Below, piece after piece: positions 1 to 6,554 of a stretch of DNA of 32,508 nucleotides; positions within the stretch are counted from its first letter, which is position 1; every line of letters starts with the position of its first letter. A program made the translations under genes and the position numbers. This DNA is from Pseudomonadota bacterium (GTDB lineage: Bacteria; Pseudomonadota; Gammaproteobacteria; Burkholderiales; Ferrovaceae): the NCBI GenBank assembly GCA_021796835.1, contig JAKABO010000024.1:1-32508 (forward strand), given 5' to 3'. The notes under the pieces were generated by a model. It was not told the DNA's origin, did not search any database, and saw only the letters and a program-made list of their open reading frames with translations.

Positions 1-22
1 ACCATGACTCATAACGCTCCAT

Positions 23-120
23 TTCTTTGTTCTTTGTTCTTTGTTCTTTGTTCTTTGTTCTTTGTTCTTTGTTCTTTGTTCTTTGTTCTTTGTTCTTTGT
101 TCTTTGTTCTTTGTTCTTTG
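23..120. repeat. Perfect heptanucleotide tandem repeat, 14 x TTCTTTG
   Basis: Fourteen uninterrupted, identical copies of TTCTTTG occupy exactly 98 bp and end abruptly before TCGCCCG. The unit is not a multiple of three, so copy-number change would shift any reading frame crossing it. One forward frame runs through it as repeated FFVLCSL residues into a non-repeat tail ending at 325, but that ORF has no recognisable domain or ribosome site. Perfect identity implies recent slippage or active maintenance. Confidence 0.97.
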
Positions 121-770
121 TCGCCCGCCGAGGCCGGTTTTTAGAATGGGCGGTTACTGTCCATATGTCCTGAAACCAGCACGCCAAATAGAGCGCTACT
201 GCCGCCAATGTCCGGGTTGGTCTGACTGGCGCGAAGTTCGGGAAAGGTCGTGTGCGCTTCGGAAAACCAGATCAAACTCGAACGAATACGGTTGGCGAAA
301 AAATGTATTACCTTGCCTGGATTGAAAGTCATGATGACACCTCGCACAAATGCGTCCGCCATCGTGGACGGACAAGCAATGCGTTGATCGAAAATGCCGT
401 GCAAAGGACCGGGCAGGCCAAGACCACAGACCGTGTAACGGAGCGCGGTCAAACTGCGGCGATACCGGAAAGGCACGACGGATTACTTGCGACCGTGAGG
501 AGGTGCTCAGAGCAACCCGTGTTAACGGGTAAGAGGAAAATGCTGCTGGCGCACCGTCCCGCTGAATCAGCGGAACGGCGGCGGGAGTCTCAAAGACAGT
601 GCCTAGGCTTTCGCTGATTCAACTGACGCGATCAAGATACTAGAACAACTGTCCAAGATGCCTCCCTGGAGAATGAGATGCGCGCACTATATAACTTTCC
701 TTTGCCAAAGTCAACAATTGCCTGTCTTGTATGAAAATTGAAAAATCCTATCTGCCCATGAAGGGGAAGA
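121..770. other. Stretch without a supported gene
   Basis: Several overlapping open frames exist on both strands (for example 141-476 minus and 252-617 plus), but none has a recognisable motif, a convincing ribosome-binding site or codon pattern like the intact genes further right. A short palindrome, GCTGAATCAGC, lies near 563. It may be decayed mobile DNA. Confidence 0.5.
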
Positions 771-1325
771 CTACCATTTGAGAGGCTTTTTTCTTGGGAA
801 CATTCTCTTCAAAATGTCGTCCTTGAGGATGTAGTGGTGAACCAGCGCTGCTGCGGCATGAAGGCCAGCCAAGACAATGATGCTCCAGGCTGCAACATTG
901 TGAAGATCTCCGAAAGTGTGGTCCAGTGCCCGGTTTTTGACGGTTGCAAACTGGATGGTAAAAAGCCCAAAGAACAAGAAAGACTCTGCCTGTGCCCACC
1001 GGAGCAGAAACCCCAGGATGACTTGCGCGACCAGCAAGAGGTAAAGGGTGTGGTGCACGGCCTTCGCGGCCAATGAGGCTATAGGCAGGTGTTTTCCACG
1101 GGTGGCACGCCAGGCGATACGGACCACAATAACCACGGCCAGCAAAATTCCAATGGAGATATGAAGGGACTGCAATTCCTTCCTGGCTGGACTACCGTGC
1201 TTGAGAAAACTCCAGGTTTCTGCCATGGCGAATAACGCAATAACCAGCACGGCCGTCAGCCAGTGCAGGATGATGGTGGTACGGTCGTAACCAGCGTCTT
1301 GAATCAAGTCATTATCTGTCGTCAT
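771..1325 (-). CDS. Cytochrome b561 family membrane protein
   Basis: This 184-residue protein matches the bacterial b561 (CybB/YceJ) family in length and layout: four hydrophobic helices at about residues 18-36, 53-72, 90-110 and 143-165. Histidines at about 21 (in ILHW), 55, 142 and 156 sit in the helices where the family binds two haem b groups. Such proteins pass electrons between quinol and periplasmic or superoxide partners in the inner membrane. The start ATG at 1325 follows no strong Shine-Dalgarno sequence. The gene is alone and transcribed away from the eroded region on its right. The family call is firm; the electron partner is unknown. Confidence 0.88.
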   Translation of the reverse strand: MTTDNDLIQDAGYDRTTIILHWLTAVLVIALFAMAETWSFLKHGSPARKELQSLHISIGILLAVVIVVRIAWRATRGKHLPIASLAAKAVHHTLYLLLVAQVILGFLLRWAQAESFLFFGLFTIQFATVKNRALDHTFGDLHNVAAWSIIVLAGLHAAAALVHHYILKDDILKRMFPRKKPLKW

Positions 1326-1902
1326 CGATTACCCTAAAAATACGAAAAAATCGCACCCCAAGTTCGTCAGGCCGGAATCACGTCCTTCTATTTATTGGGC
1401 CGCACCCCCAAGTTTACCGTTTTTTTTGGCGAGATACTGTTGGTGTTTGCCTCCGTAGAAGTCGCGCTGATCTGGCCAACTGAGTGATTTGATGGTTTTG
1501 TTTTCAGGTTGGATGATGGGTTGGCGGCTTGATCATGGCGAGACGTGTCCAGACCGCCAATCATGATTGCCCTCTGTCTGTAGTTACATGTCCGTTGGCT
1601 TTGGCTGTCTGCAGCAGCGAGTAGATTGCCGCATTGGCGGGCGCCTCTTCTAGTAGGGTGTCGCTGATCCCCCTCGCTGTACTTCTTGGAATACATGATT
1701 ACAGCAACTCTATTGCAAATGATTTCTGATGCTGAGATGATGCCGGAATTGACTGGTGGCAAGGGCTGAATGATTCACGGCGAAAGTTTGAAGGTTGTTT
1801 GATAGCGATGCACTCTTTCTGTTTTTCAAACTAATTGAGGTTGTCGTCCAGGATTTTTGTTAACTTCAAATGTGTGGGCGCACACAAAGGAGGTTTTTGC
1901 TC
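1326..1902. other. Intergenic, likely decayed sequence
   Basis: A 124-codon frame on the minus strand (1388-1762) has no recognisable domain and an unusual Ser/Asn/Arg-rich composition. Forward frames are broken by stops every 20 to 40 codons. I see no RNA gene or clear repeat. Confidence 0.45.
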
Positions 1903-2082
1903 ATGGATGCGATACTTTCAACAAGCCGGAGTGTGTCTTTCGTCCGCCAATTTATCGGATGCGCACTTCTGCTCGCCACCGTCCCATTAATTGGCCAATG
2001 TACATATTCCACGGAACTTGGACGCTCAGTCCACCTGAAACCGGACGGCTGTTCCACGGCAAAGCGAACAGTCGGAACATAG
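1903..2082 (+). CDS. Small ORF with a hydrophobic segment and strong RBS
   Basis: The 59-codon frame begins at an ATG 9 nt downstream of a full AAAGGAGG Shine-Dalgarno sequence (1886-1893), the best in this part of the window. Residues about 16-31 form a hydrophobic stretch with a cysteine after it (VPLIGQC), which resembles a signal or lipobox-like leader, followed by a short polar tail. It could be a genuine small exported peptide or the 5' end of a truncated gene: the ribosome site is strong but the tail has no family resemblance. Sequence downstream is degenerate, which favours a truncated gene. I do not recognise it. Confidence 0.35.
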   Translation: MDAILSTSRSVSFVRQFIGCALLLATVPLIGQCTYSTELGRSVHLKPDGCSTAKRTVGT

Positions 2083-2179
2083 CGACGCACGGTTTTTGGT
2101 TGTTTATCCAAAAGGAGCATAATGTCTGGCCAGAGCGTCGTCGGACAGGCGCTTTTCAACGAAGGGAGAAAAGCGCCAC

Positions 2180-2446
2180 GTGGTGGTGAGCGTGATTGAT
2201 CCTGCGGCCTTTGGCGACCATTTCAGTGTTGGTGGCTTCAACTTCGGCACAAATAATGGCGCAATTGCCAGACAACGAATTGCGCACGTCTATTTTCATT
2301 TAATTCCCCGGCGGCCAGGTGAGGATGAACCAACTTACTCCAGTACCATGCGTACGGCGCATTCGCGAACTTCGGGGGAAAACCGGTTTGATTTTTTCAT
2401 GGCTCCATTCTCTCAAATGTTGGGGCCTCCTCAAAACCCGGGGTGA
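2180..2446 (+). pseudogene. HIT-domain protein remnant
   Basis: The translated stretch at about 2231-2330 reads FNFGTNNGAIARQRIAHVYF followed by HLIPRRPGEDEP, which aligns by eye with the core of HIT (histidine triad) nucleotide hydrolases, normally GFNxGxNxGxxAGQTVxHxHxHxIPRYxGD. The middle triad histidine is tyrosine here (H-V-Y-F-H), so the nucleotide-binding triad is broken. The N-terminal half of the roughly 110-140-residue family is missing and the C-terminal tail is unrelated. This is a decayed fragment rather than a working enzyme. Confidence 0.5.
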
Positions 2447-2520
2447 TTCAATCCAGGATTGACCATAACCCCGGATTTTGCATCAGTTAATTAAGCCCCT
2501 CACCCACACAGGTGACCTGC

Positions 2521-3396
2521 ATGGAAGCCACCAACCATCTGTTAAATCAGCAATTTGTGACCGCCCCACTCAAGCCGCGTCCGCTTGATTGCCACAAAGG
2601 CATGTTAGGCAGCGTTGGCATTATCGGCGGCGCTTCGACCATGATCGGCGCTGCCCTGCTGGCCGGGCGTGCAGCGCTGAAATGCGGGGCAGGGCGGGTA
2701 TATATCACCCTGTTGGTTGATGATGCGCCCAATCTGGATCTACAACAACCCGAACTCATGCTACGCTCGCCAGAACAACTGTTTGAACTCAAGCAGCTCT
2801 CCACCTTGGTCATTGGCCCTGGCCTCGGACAAACCGGCGCTGCTACACAGTGCCTGCAACAGGCGCTGGCCAGCCATACGCCCCTGGTGCTGGATGCTGA
2901 CGCACTGAATTTGATCGCAGCTCACAACTCGCTGGCGGAGTCTTTGCAACACAGAACTGCTGCCAACATTCTGACCCCGCACCCAGTCGAAGCTGCCAGG
3001 TTACTGGGTTGCAGCACCGATGTCGTGCAGCAAGACAGAGTCCGCTCAGCACTGGCACTGGCGCAACGCTTTCGGAGTATCGTCGTACTCAAAGGTGCTG
3101 GTAGTATTTGCGCACTACCGGAACTCAACTGGTTTATCAATCCCACCGGCAATCCCGGATTAAGCAGCGCGGGGATGGGAGATGTGCTGTCAGGTATGAT
3201 CGCTGCTTTGATCGCGCAACAACTCGGCCCGCTACAGGCGACGTTGCTGGCTGTCTATCTGCATGGTGCAGCCGCAGACAGGTTGGTGCAACAGGGAATC
3301 GGGCCGATAGGGCTGACGGCATCAGAAGTAATTGATGAGTCGCGGCAGGTATTAAATGGCTGGATTTATGGGGGAAACATCCAATGCAACAAATAA
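2521..3396 (+). CDS. nnrD: ADP-dependent (S)-NAD(P)H-hydrate dehydratase
   Basis: NnrD repairs hydrated NADH and NADPH, dehydrating the S-epimer at the expense of ADP. The 291-residue protein carries the ribokinase-like YjeF C-terminal domain alone; the N-terminal epimerase domain (NnrE) that is often fused to it is absent. Visible signatures are KGMLGSVGIIGGA near residue 25, VIGPGLGQ near 97, LDADALN near 125, LTPHPVE near 152, and the NPTGNPGLSSAGMGDVLSG block near 207-225 with the catalytic GMGD aspartate. The ATG at 2521 is preceded by AGGTGA at 2510-2515, better than the GTG at 2512. A small ORF overlaps its 3' end. The gene looks intact although it lies among degraded sequence. Confidence 0.93.
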   Translation: MEATNHLLNQQFVTAPLKPRPLDCHKGMLGSVGIIGGASTMIGAALLAGRAALKCGAGRVYITLLVDDAPNLDLQQPELMLRSPEQLFELKQLSTLVIGPGLGQTGAATQCLQQALASHTPLVLDADALNLIAAHNSLAESLQHRTAANILTPHPVEAARLLGCSTDVVQQDRVRSALALAQRFRSIVVLKGAGSICALPELNWFINPTGNPGLSSAGMGDVLSGMIAALIAQQLGPLQATLLAVYLHGAAADRLVQQGIGPIGLTASEVIDESRQVLNGWIYGGNIQCNK

Positions 3397-3536
3397 GCGC
3401 ACACAATCCAAATAATGTTGATGCCGCACTTGAAATTATATCTAACAGCGCTTGTGCATCGGCACGCTGCGCATCTTCCATTCCCCTTGGTGTGATGCAG
3501 GGCGCTTATTTTCTTACTCAAAACGTCAGTAGATGA
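3384..3536 (+). CDS. Possible small protein coupled to nnrD
   Basis: A 50-codon frame starts at an ATG that overlaps the last codons of nnrD (stop at 3394-3396) and lies 9 nt after a GGGGGA purine tract, an arrangement typical of translational coupling. The product begins MQQISAHNPNNVDAALEII and contains two cysteines near residues 24 and 29. No family is recognised and no membrane segment is evident. It could also be the truncated head of a lost downstream gene, because what follows is degenerate. Confidence 0.3.
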   Translation: MQQISAHNPNNVDAALEIISNSACASARCASSIPLGVMQGAYFLTQNVSR

Positions 3537-3674
3537 CAGGTTCGATGCCTATTGTATAACCATCTCAAGCTCCTCTTTCCAGGTGGGAGATACTCTGGGA
3601 AATTCCCAAGTCTCATCAGCAAGATGAGGGCCGTTCTCACAGACCCATTTTCGGGCCTAATAAAAACCGGACGG

Positions 3675-3785
3675 CTATCGAAGCCAGTCCAGGTAATCAG
3701 GAAACCAGCCGAGGAAATCGGCATGGTTCCTGAGATGGTACTTATCCGCCTGCGGTCTGGTATGCAAAGGCGTGTTTGTCATCAT
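3675..3785 (-). CDS. Possible 36-residue small protein
   Basis: This frame lies 37 nt downstream of the 33-codon membrane peptide gene on the same strand and could be the second gene of an FNR-controlled transcript. It encodes a His/aromatic-rich peptide ending HADFLGWFPDYLDWLR. The ribosome site is poor, and a 104-codon forward frame overlaps the same bases, so coding is uncertain. I report it only because of its position under the FNR-type boxes. Confidence 0.22.
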   Translation of the reverse strand: MMTNTPLHTRPQADKYHLRNHADFLGWFPDYLDWLR

Positions 3786-3822
3786 CGCACATCAACATCA
3801 CCGCGTTTACCCGGATACCCCG

Positions 3823-3924
3823 CTAAAGGGATTTATGCCACACCGCATTGTCCAGCACGAAAATGAGAACTGCCGGTCCTACGATTCCAATGATTTCGAT
3901 CCATGTAACGTTCGCAATACTCAT
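3823..3924 (-). CDS. Candidate FNR-regulated small membrane protein (33 aa)
   Basis: The frame encodes MSIANVTWIEIIGIVGPAVL and then IFVLDNAVWHKSL: one transmembrane helix at about residues 8-25, a short N-terminus and a basic C-terminal end. This is the size and shape of respiratory-complex accessory peptides such as CydX or CcoM, although I see no sequence match to them. A GAGGGGG purine tract lies about 5 nt before the ATG. About 100 bp upstream is a perfect FNR box (4024-4037) placed 31 bp from a TATCTT -10-like hexamer (3997-4002, minus strand), the spacing of an FNR-activated class II promoter. It is too short for routine gene finders. No experimental support is known to me. Confidence 0.45.
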   Translation of the reverse strand: MSIANVTWIEIIGIVGPAVLIFVLDNAVWHKSL

Positions 3925-4023
3925 CGTAACCCCCTCGTCTCGTTGTCTGCGCTCCGATTGGACCGCTCCCCCTGAGCATGTCCGGCGCATGGTTCGAAGA
4001 TACGGGAGATATAATGATTGATT

Positions 4024-4037
4024 TTGATCTAAATCAA
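4024..4037 (-). promoter_or_regulatory. FNR/ANR box 1 (perfect consensus)
   Basis: TTGATctaaATCAA matches the FNR/ANR consensus TTGATnnnnATCAA at every fixed position. Its centre (4030.5) lies about 31 bp upstream of the minus-strand hexamer TATCTT at 3997-4002, which fits activation from about -41.5 toward the small membrane ORF. A plus-strand TATAAT at 4010-4015 lies immediately to its left and would be blocked by binding here. Confidence 0.75.
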
Positions 4038-4053
4038 TTTTTATCCATTATTT

Positions 4054-4067
4054 TTGATTAAAGTCAA
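4054..4067. promoter_or_regulatory. FNR/ANR box 2 (one mismatch)
   Basis: TTGATtaaaGTCAA differs from the consensus at one position. Its centre is exactly 30 bp from that of box 1, about three helical turns, so two dimers would bind on the same DNA face. On the plus strand no good -10 lies at the expected distance to its right. Confidence 0.65.
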
Positions 4068-4313
4068 TTTTTATCTGTTCCTGAACGCTAGCGTGAAATA
4101 ACACTGATTTTGAGCGTAAAAATCGTGCCGAAGATGCAACATCGCCTTCGACAAACACCACCCCCGGTGCCTCTAACTTTGGTCCGGCAGCAAACTCCAC
4201 AACTGATGTTTCATCATACGAGGTGGCCTGAAAATTGGCAATGCGCGTTGACGAATGCCGCCCTTCGCACGAAACCAGGAAGCCCCGCCAGTATTGGCGT
4301 TCCTGCGGACATG

Positions 4314-4340
4314 AAAAAAGCCAGAGAACGGGTCTGGCTT
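4314..4340 (-). terminator. Rho-independent terminator (minus strand)
   Basis: An 8-bp perfect stem (AAGCCAGA / TCTGGCTT, 7-nt loop) is followed on the minus strand by six T. No gene is visible on the minus strand immediately to its right, so it either ends a lost gene or insulates the toxin-antitoxin promoter. It resembles the terminator of the tRNA-Ala gene at 13,656-13,681. Confidence 0.6.
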
Positions 4341-4430
4341 GAGTGAAGTGGTGGTGCACTTATTCATTGTCCCATATGAAGTCATAAGTGAGTGCTGTAG
4401 CCAACGACCTGTTTTCCGGCAGACTGAGAC

Positions 4431-4471
4431 TTGCAATTCCGATCAGATAAAGTTATACTAAAATATAACTT
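4431..4471 (+). promoter_or_regulatory. Toxin-antitoxin promoter with overlapping palindrome
   Basis: TTGCAA (4431-4436) and TATACT (4454-4459) are separated by the ideal 17 bp. A perfect inverted repeat, AAGTTATA (4450-4457) and TATAACTT (4464-4471) with a 6-bp centre, covers the -10. That is the usual place for an operator bound by the antitoxin or the toxin-antitoxin complex, so autorepression is inferred. Confidence 0.7.
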
Positions 4472-4495
4472 AATATTAACAAACGGAGGTGAATC

Positions 4496-4753
4496 ATGTA
4501 CACGACCAATCTGCGCAAGGTCGGTGGCTCGGTTATGCTGGCCGTTCCGCCCGCATTCCTTGATCAACTGCACCTGCAAGCCGGAGCTACGGTAGGGGTG
4601 GTCGTCGCTGATGGCTGCCTGGTCGTCGATCCCAAACCCAGGCTGCGTTACACGCTTGCGGAACTGCTGGCAGCCTCGGACTATTCCCAACCGCAACCAG
4701 TGGAAGAGCGGGAATGGGTCGATGCGCCCGTAGTGGGTAGTGAATTGATATGA
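4496..4753 (+). CDS. MazE-like (AbrB/SpoVT fold) antitoxin
   Basis: The 85-residue protein opens with the swapped-hairpin DNA-binding fold typical of MazE/PemI antitoxins (LRKVGGSVMLAVPPAFLDQL, residues about 6-25). An acidic, proline-containing C-terminal tail (about 60-85) would thread onto the toxin and inhibit it. The ATG at 4496 follows GGAGGT by 5 nt. The stop codon overlaps the toxin start as ATGA (4750-4753), so the two are translationally coupled with the antitoxin first. The palindrome over its promoter is the probable autoregulatory site. The gene appears intact. Confidence 0.9.
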   Translation: MYTTNLRKVGGSVMLAVPPAFLDQLHLQAGATVGVVVADGCLVVDPKPRLRYTLAELLAASDYSQPQPVEEREWVDAPVVGSELI

Positions 4754-5076
4754 GGCGCGGCGATATTTACCTAGTCTCGCTTGATCCGACCGAAGGACGC
4801 GAGCAACGCGGCAGCCGTCCTGTCCTGGTCGTGTCGCCTGCCGAGTTCAACGAGGCAACCAAGTTGCCGGTGGTCTGTCCGATTACGAACGGCGGCGACT
4901 TCGCACGTCGCATCGGATTTGCCGTTCCCGTGACTGGCACCAAAACAACCGGTATCGTTCGCTGCGATCAGCCCCGTGTGATTGATCTTGGTGCCCGAAA
5001 TGCCCACAAGGTGGATACCTTGCCAGCATCGATCATGGAAGAGGTGCTGGCGAAACTGGCCACGATTTTCGAGTGA
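4750..5076 (+). CDS. mazF: MazF/ChpB-type endoribonuclease toxin
   Basis: A 108-residue protein of normal length for MazF/PemK toxins, which cut single-stranded mRNA at short motifs. The N-terminal MRRGDIYLVSLDPTEGREQRG block includes the conserved arginine and the S1-S2 loop, followed by SRPVLVVSP, VVCPIT (about residues 40-45), and the TGIVRCDQPRVIDL block near 72-85. It overlaps the antitoxin stop by four bases. The open frame and conserved catalytic region suggest it is functional; cleavage specificity cannot be read from sequence. A wrecked ImmA/IrrE gene follows directly. Confidence 0.92.
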   Translation: MRRGDIYLVSLDPTEGREQRGSRPVLVVSPAEFNEATKLPVVCPITNGGDFARRIGFAVPVTGTKTTGIVRCDQPRVIDLGARNAHKVDTLPASIMEEVLAKLATIFE

Positions 5077-5204
5077 GCGGAAATAAGGGTAAGTATGATG
5101 CTCAGCATTACCGATGAAGAATGAGACGAGTTTTCTCCGGTGAATTTCCCTTGCATCGTCAGCATCGGCGTCTGCTCAAAGCGAACAAATCCCGATCAAA
5201 GTGA

Positions 5205-5402
5205 CTGATCCTCTATAACAACGGGGTCGGATCTGAGGGCCACAAGCGTTTCACGATCGCCCATGAGTTCGCTCACTACATTCTGCATCGTCATCGGCAG
5301 GATATTTTTGAGTGTGCTGACGGTGACATCGAGACGGGTGATAACAACGAACAGGAATTCCCATTCAGGTATGGTCGAAGAGAAAAACTGCAGGTAGCTT
5401 GA
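5205..5402 (+). pseudogene. ImmA/IrrE metallopeptidase fragment
   Basis: The forward frame contains GHKRFTIAHEFAHYILHR, the zinc-binding HEXXH signature of ImmA/IrrE (COG2856) peptidases, which cleave repressors of mobile elements or stress regulators. The usual N-terminal third is out of frame or absent (stops at about 5202 and upstream), and homology ends near 5350 where sequence of a different gene begins on the opposite strand. Such peptidases often accompany toxin-antitoxin or phage genes, consistent with the MazEF-like pair just upstream. Confidence 0.75.
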
Positions 5403-5790
5403 GATGTTTTCGATCAGGATCTGACTGCCCAGGTAATCCTGAATATGGGCGATGCGCCCGCAGACATGCGCGAGCGATTCCTCGGTGTAAGGGAGCGGCA
5501 GCAGGTCGTGCATGTAACGACCTTCGACCGAACTCCAGGTCAGATGCTCCGAAACCAGAGCTGGATCGAAGCGTTCCACGAGGGACTTCAACTTCTTCAG
5601 GTGATCGGGGTTCAACGGGGCGGTCGAACCCAGAGAAAGCCCGACGCCGTGAAGGCTCAGTGGATAATGGGCGCGGAGCTTCTCTAGGTAATGGAGGGGT
5701 GCACCGCCTTTGCAGAAATAATTCTCGCTGTGCGCTTCCAGCCAGCCTACGTCCGGAAGCTTATCTAGCAACTCAAGGTAGTACTGCGAG
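5352..5790 (-). pseudogene. Truncated DUF692 (MNIO/BufB-type) oxidase gene
   Basis: The minus-strand frame reads YYLELLDKLPDVGWLEAHSE then NYF, with LHGVGLSLGSTAPL and LVSEHLTWSS, all hallmarks of DUF692/UPF0276. This family of multinuclear non-haem iron oxidases (MNIO, MbnB relatives) modifies cysteine residues in peptide precursors. The gene is cut after IENISSYLQFF and EWEFL, about half of the usual 280 residues: the metal-binding C-terminal half is gone and is replaced by the antisense of the ImmA fragment, giving a chimeric open frame to 5196. The N-terminus also lacks its start and runs straight into a DUF2282 remnant. Confidence 0.8.
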
Positions 5791-5903
5791 CGCAGAAGTG
5801 CAGACTGGTTTTTACGCCGCAGTCGTTCATCCCGGCACGGGCAACGCCGCCGCAGGCTTCAACCGCTTCTGCCTTCTTCCGTTGAGCATGTTTGCGACAT
5901 TTC
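5765..5903 (-). pseudogene. DUF2282 (bufferin-like) precursor remnant
   Basis: One minus-strand frame, overlapping the start of the DUF692 remnant, reads KKAEAVEACGGVARAGMNDC then GVKTSLHFCA. This matches the core of DUF2282 precursors (EKCxGVAKAGxNDC..THxCAG), the cysteine-bearing substrates of DUF692 enzymes thought to bind or buffer metals such as copper. A plausible original start with AAGGAGA lies near 5895-5906 but is out of frame with the core. A deletion has fused the cysteine core to the DUF692 coding sequence. The call rests on a short motif. Confidence 0.55.
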
Positions 5904-6015
5904 CATTCTCCTTGAATAAATTGATCTGACTTTGGGAAGCGATTTTGTCTTCCTGACCGTTTGTCGTGGAGAATCGAAATTCCTTACAGTTACTTTGAAG
6001 TGATATGCTCTGAGA

Positions 6016-6144
6016 ATGGAAAACGACATTGCTTCGCTGCAGGGCGATATGCTCAAGTTCGCCAGGATCCAGTTGCGTGACGACTCCGCTGCGGAGGACG
6101 CGGTTCAGGAAGCGCTGGTTCAAATCAGGAGGCGGAAATGTTGA
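6016..6144 (+). pseudogene. Internally deleted ECF sigma factor gene
   Basis: The 42-codon frame reads DMLKFARIQLRDDSAAEDAV and then QEAL, the region 2.1-2.2 signature of extracytoplasmic-function sigma factors (LRFARxQLRDxxxAEDAVQE). It then jumps to a basic tail, RRRKC, and stops overlapping the next gene start. Full proteins are about 170-200 residues, so roughly three quarters is missing while the end-to-start overlap with the anti-sigma gene is kept. It is divergent from the DUF2282/DUF692 remnants, the expected position for their regulator. Confidence 0.65.
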
Positions 6145-6316
6145 ATTGTAAGCAGGCTACCGAGTTGATGTCTCAGCGATTGGAAGGGATCTCTCCATAC
6201 CCCAAAAACTGAGCCTGCGCCTTCACTTGATGATGTGCGTGGGTTGCCGCAATTTCGGTCGCCAGATGGATTTTCTGAGGCAGGTTTCCAGGAAATTTTC
6301 ACTACGGGAGGATTAA
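6138..6316 (+). pseudogene. Frameshifted zinc-finger anti-sigma factor
   Basis: It starts at the ATG overlapping the sigma-gene stop, with GGAGG just upstream (6128-6132), and reads MLNCKQATELMSQRLEG before a stop at about 6210. After a shift at the CCCCAAAAAC run near 6201-6210, the sequence resumes as LSLRLHLMMCVGCRNFGRQM then DFLRQVSRKF to a stop at 6316. The two parts together reproduce the roughly 55-75-residue zf-HC2 anti-sigma proteins (C..A..LMS, HLMMCxxCxxF), which hold ECF sigma factors inactive. Slippage is possible but the site is not a classic -1 heptamer, so mutation is likelier. Confidence 0.7.
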
Positions 6317-6318
6317 GC

Positions 6319-6525
6319 ATGGACAAGATCAATCTCGAATCCGTGTTGACCTGCCCACACTGCGGATTTGCCAAGACCGAGATCATGCCGACGGACACTT
6401 GTCTTTACTTTTACGAATGTAGCCGCTGCAAGACGCTGATTCGCCCCAAACCTGGGGATTGTTGCGTTTTTTGTTCCTATGGCACGGTCAAATGCCCACC
6501 CATTCAGATGCATGAGTGTTGTTGA
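6319..6525 (+). CDS. GDCCVxC-family small cysteine-rich protein
   Basis: The 68-residue protein contains two CxxC-type pairs (CPHC near residue 12, CSRC near 35) and the family-defining GDCCVFCSYGTVKCPP block near 46-61. Members of this family occur in proteobacterial metal or mercury resistance neighbourhoods, and in some genomes one cysteine is replaced by selenocysteine. The function is unknown, probably metal binding or thiol redox. The ATG at 6319 follows GGGAGGA by about 8 nt and lies 2 nt after the anti-sigma remnant. It seems to be the only intact member of the wrecked metal-stress locus. Confidence 0.82.
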   Translation: MDKINLESVLTCPHCGFAKTEIMPTDTCLYFYECSRCKTLIRPKPGDCCVFCSYGTVKCPPIQMHECC

Positions 6526-6554
6526 TATCACTGTAATGTTCTTGGAATTGCGAA

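Noticed and set aside
41-325. 94-codon ORF running through the heptamer repeat
   Set aside because: The repeat part only reflects the 7-bp unit, there is no ribosome site, and the tail has no recognisable domain.
2122-2199. 25-codon ORF with an AAAGGAG site at 2111-2116
   Set aside because: No membrane segment or motif and it lies between two decayed fragments; the ribosome-like site alone is not enough.
3552-3866. 104-codon forward ORF opposite the small minus-strand ORFs
   Set aside because: No domain, no ribosome site and no promoter; considered as a transposase remnant but nothing matched.
4110-4346. 78-codon forward ORF next to the FNR boxes
   Set aside because: No ribosome site, codon pattern unlike real genes here, and it ends inside a minus-strand terminator hairpin.
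6196-6212. Programmed frameshift in the anti-sigma gene
   Set aside because: CCCCAAAAAC does not form a standard -1 slippery heptamer in the needed frame, and the partner sigma gene is itself deleted, so mutation is simpler.
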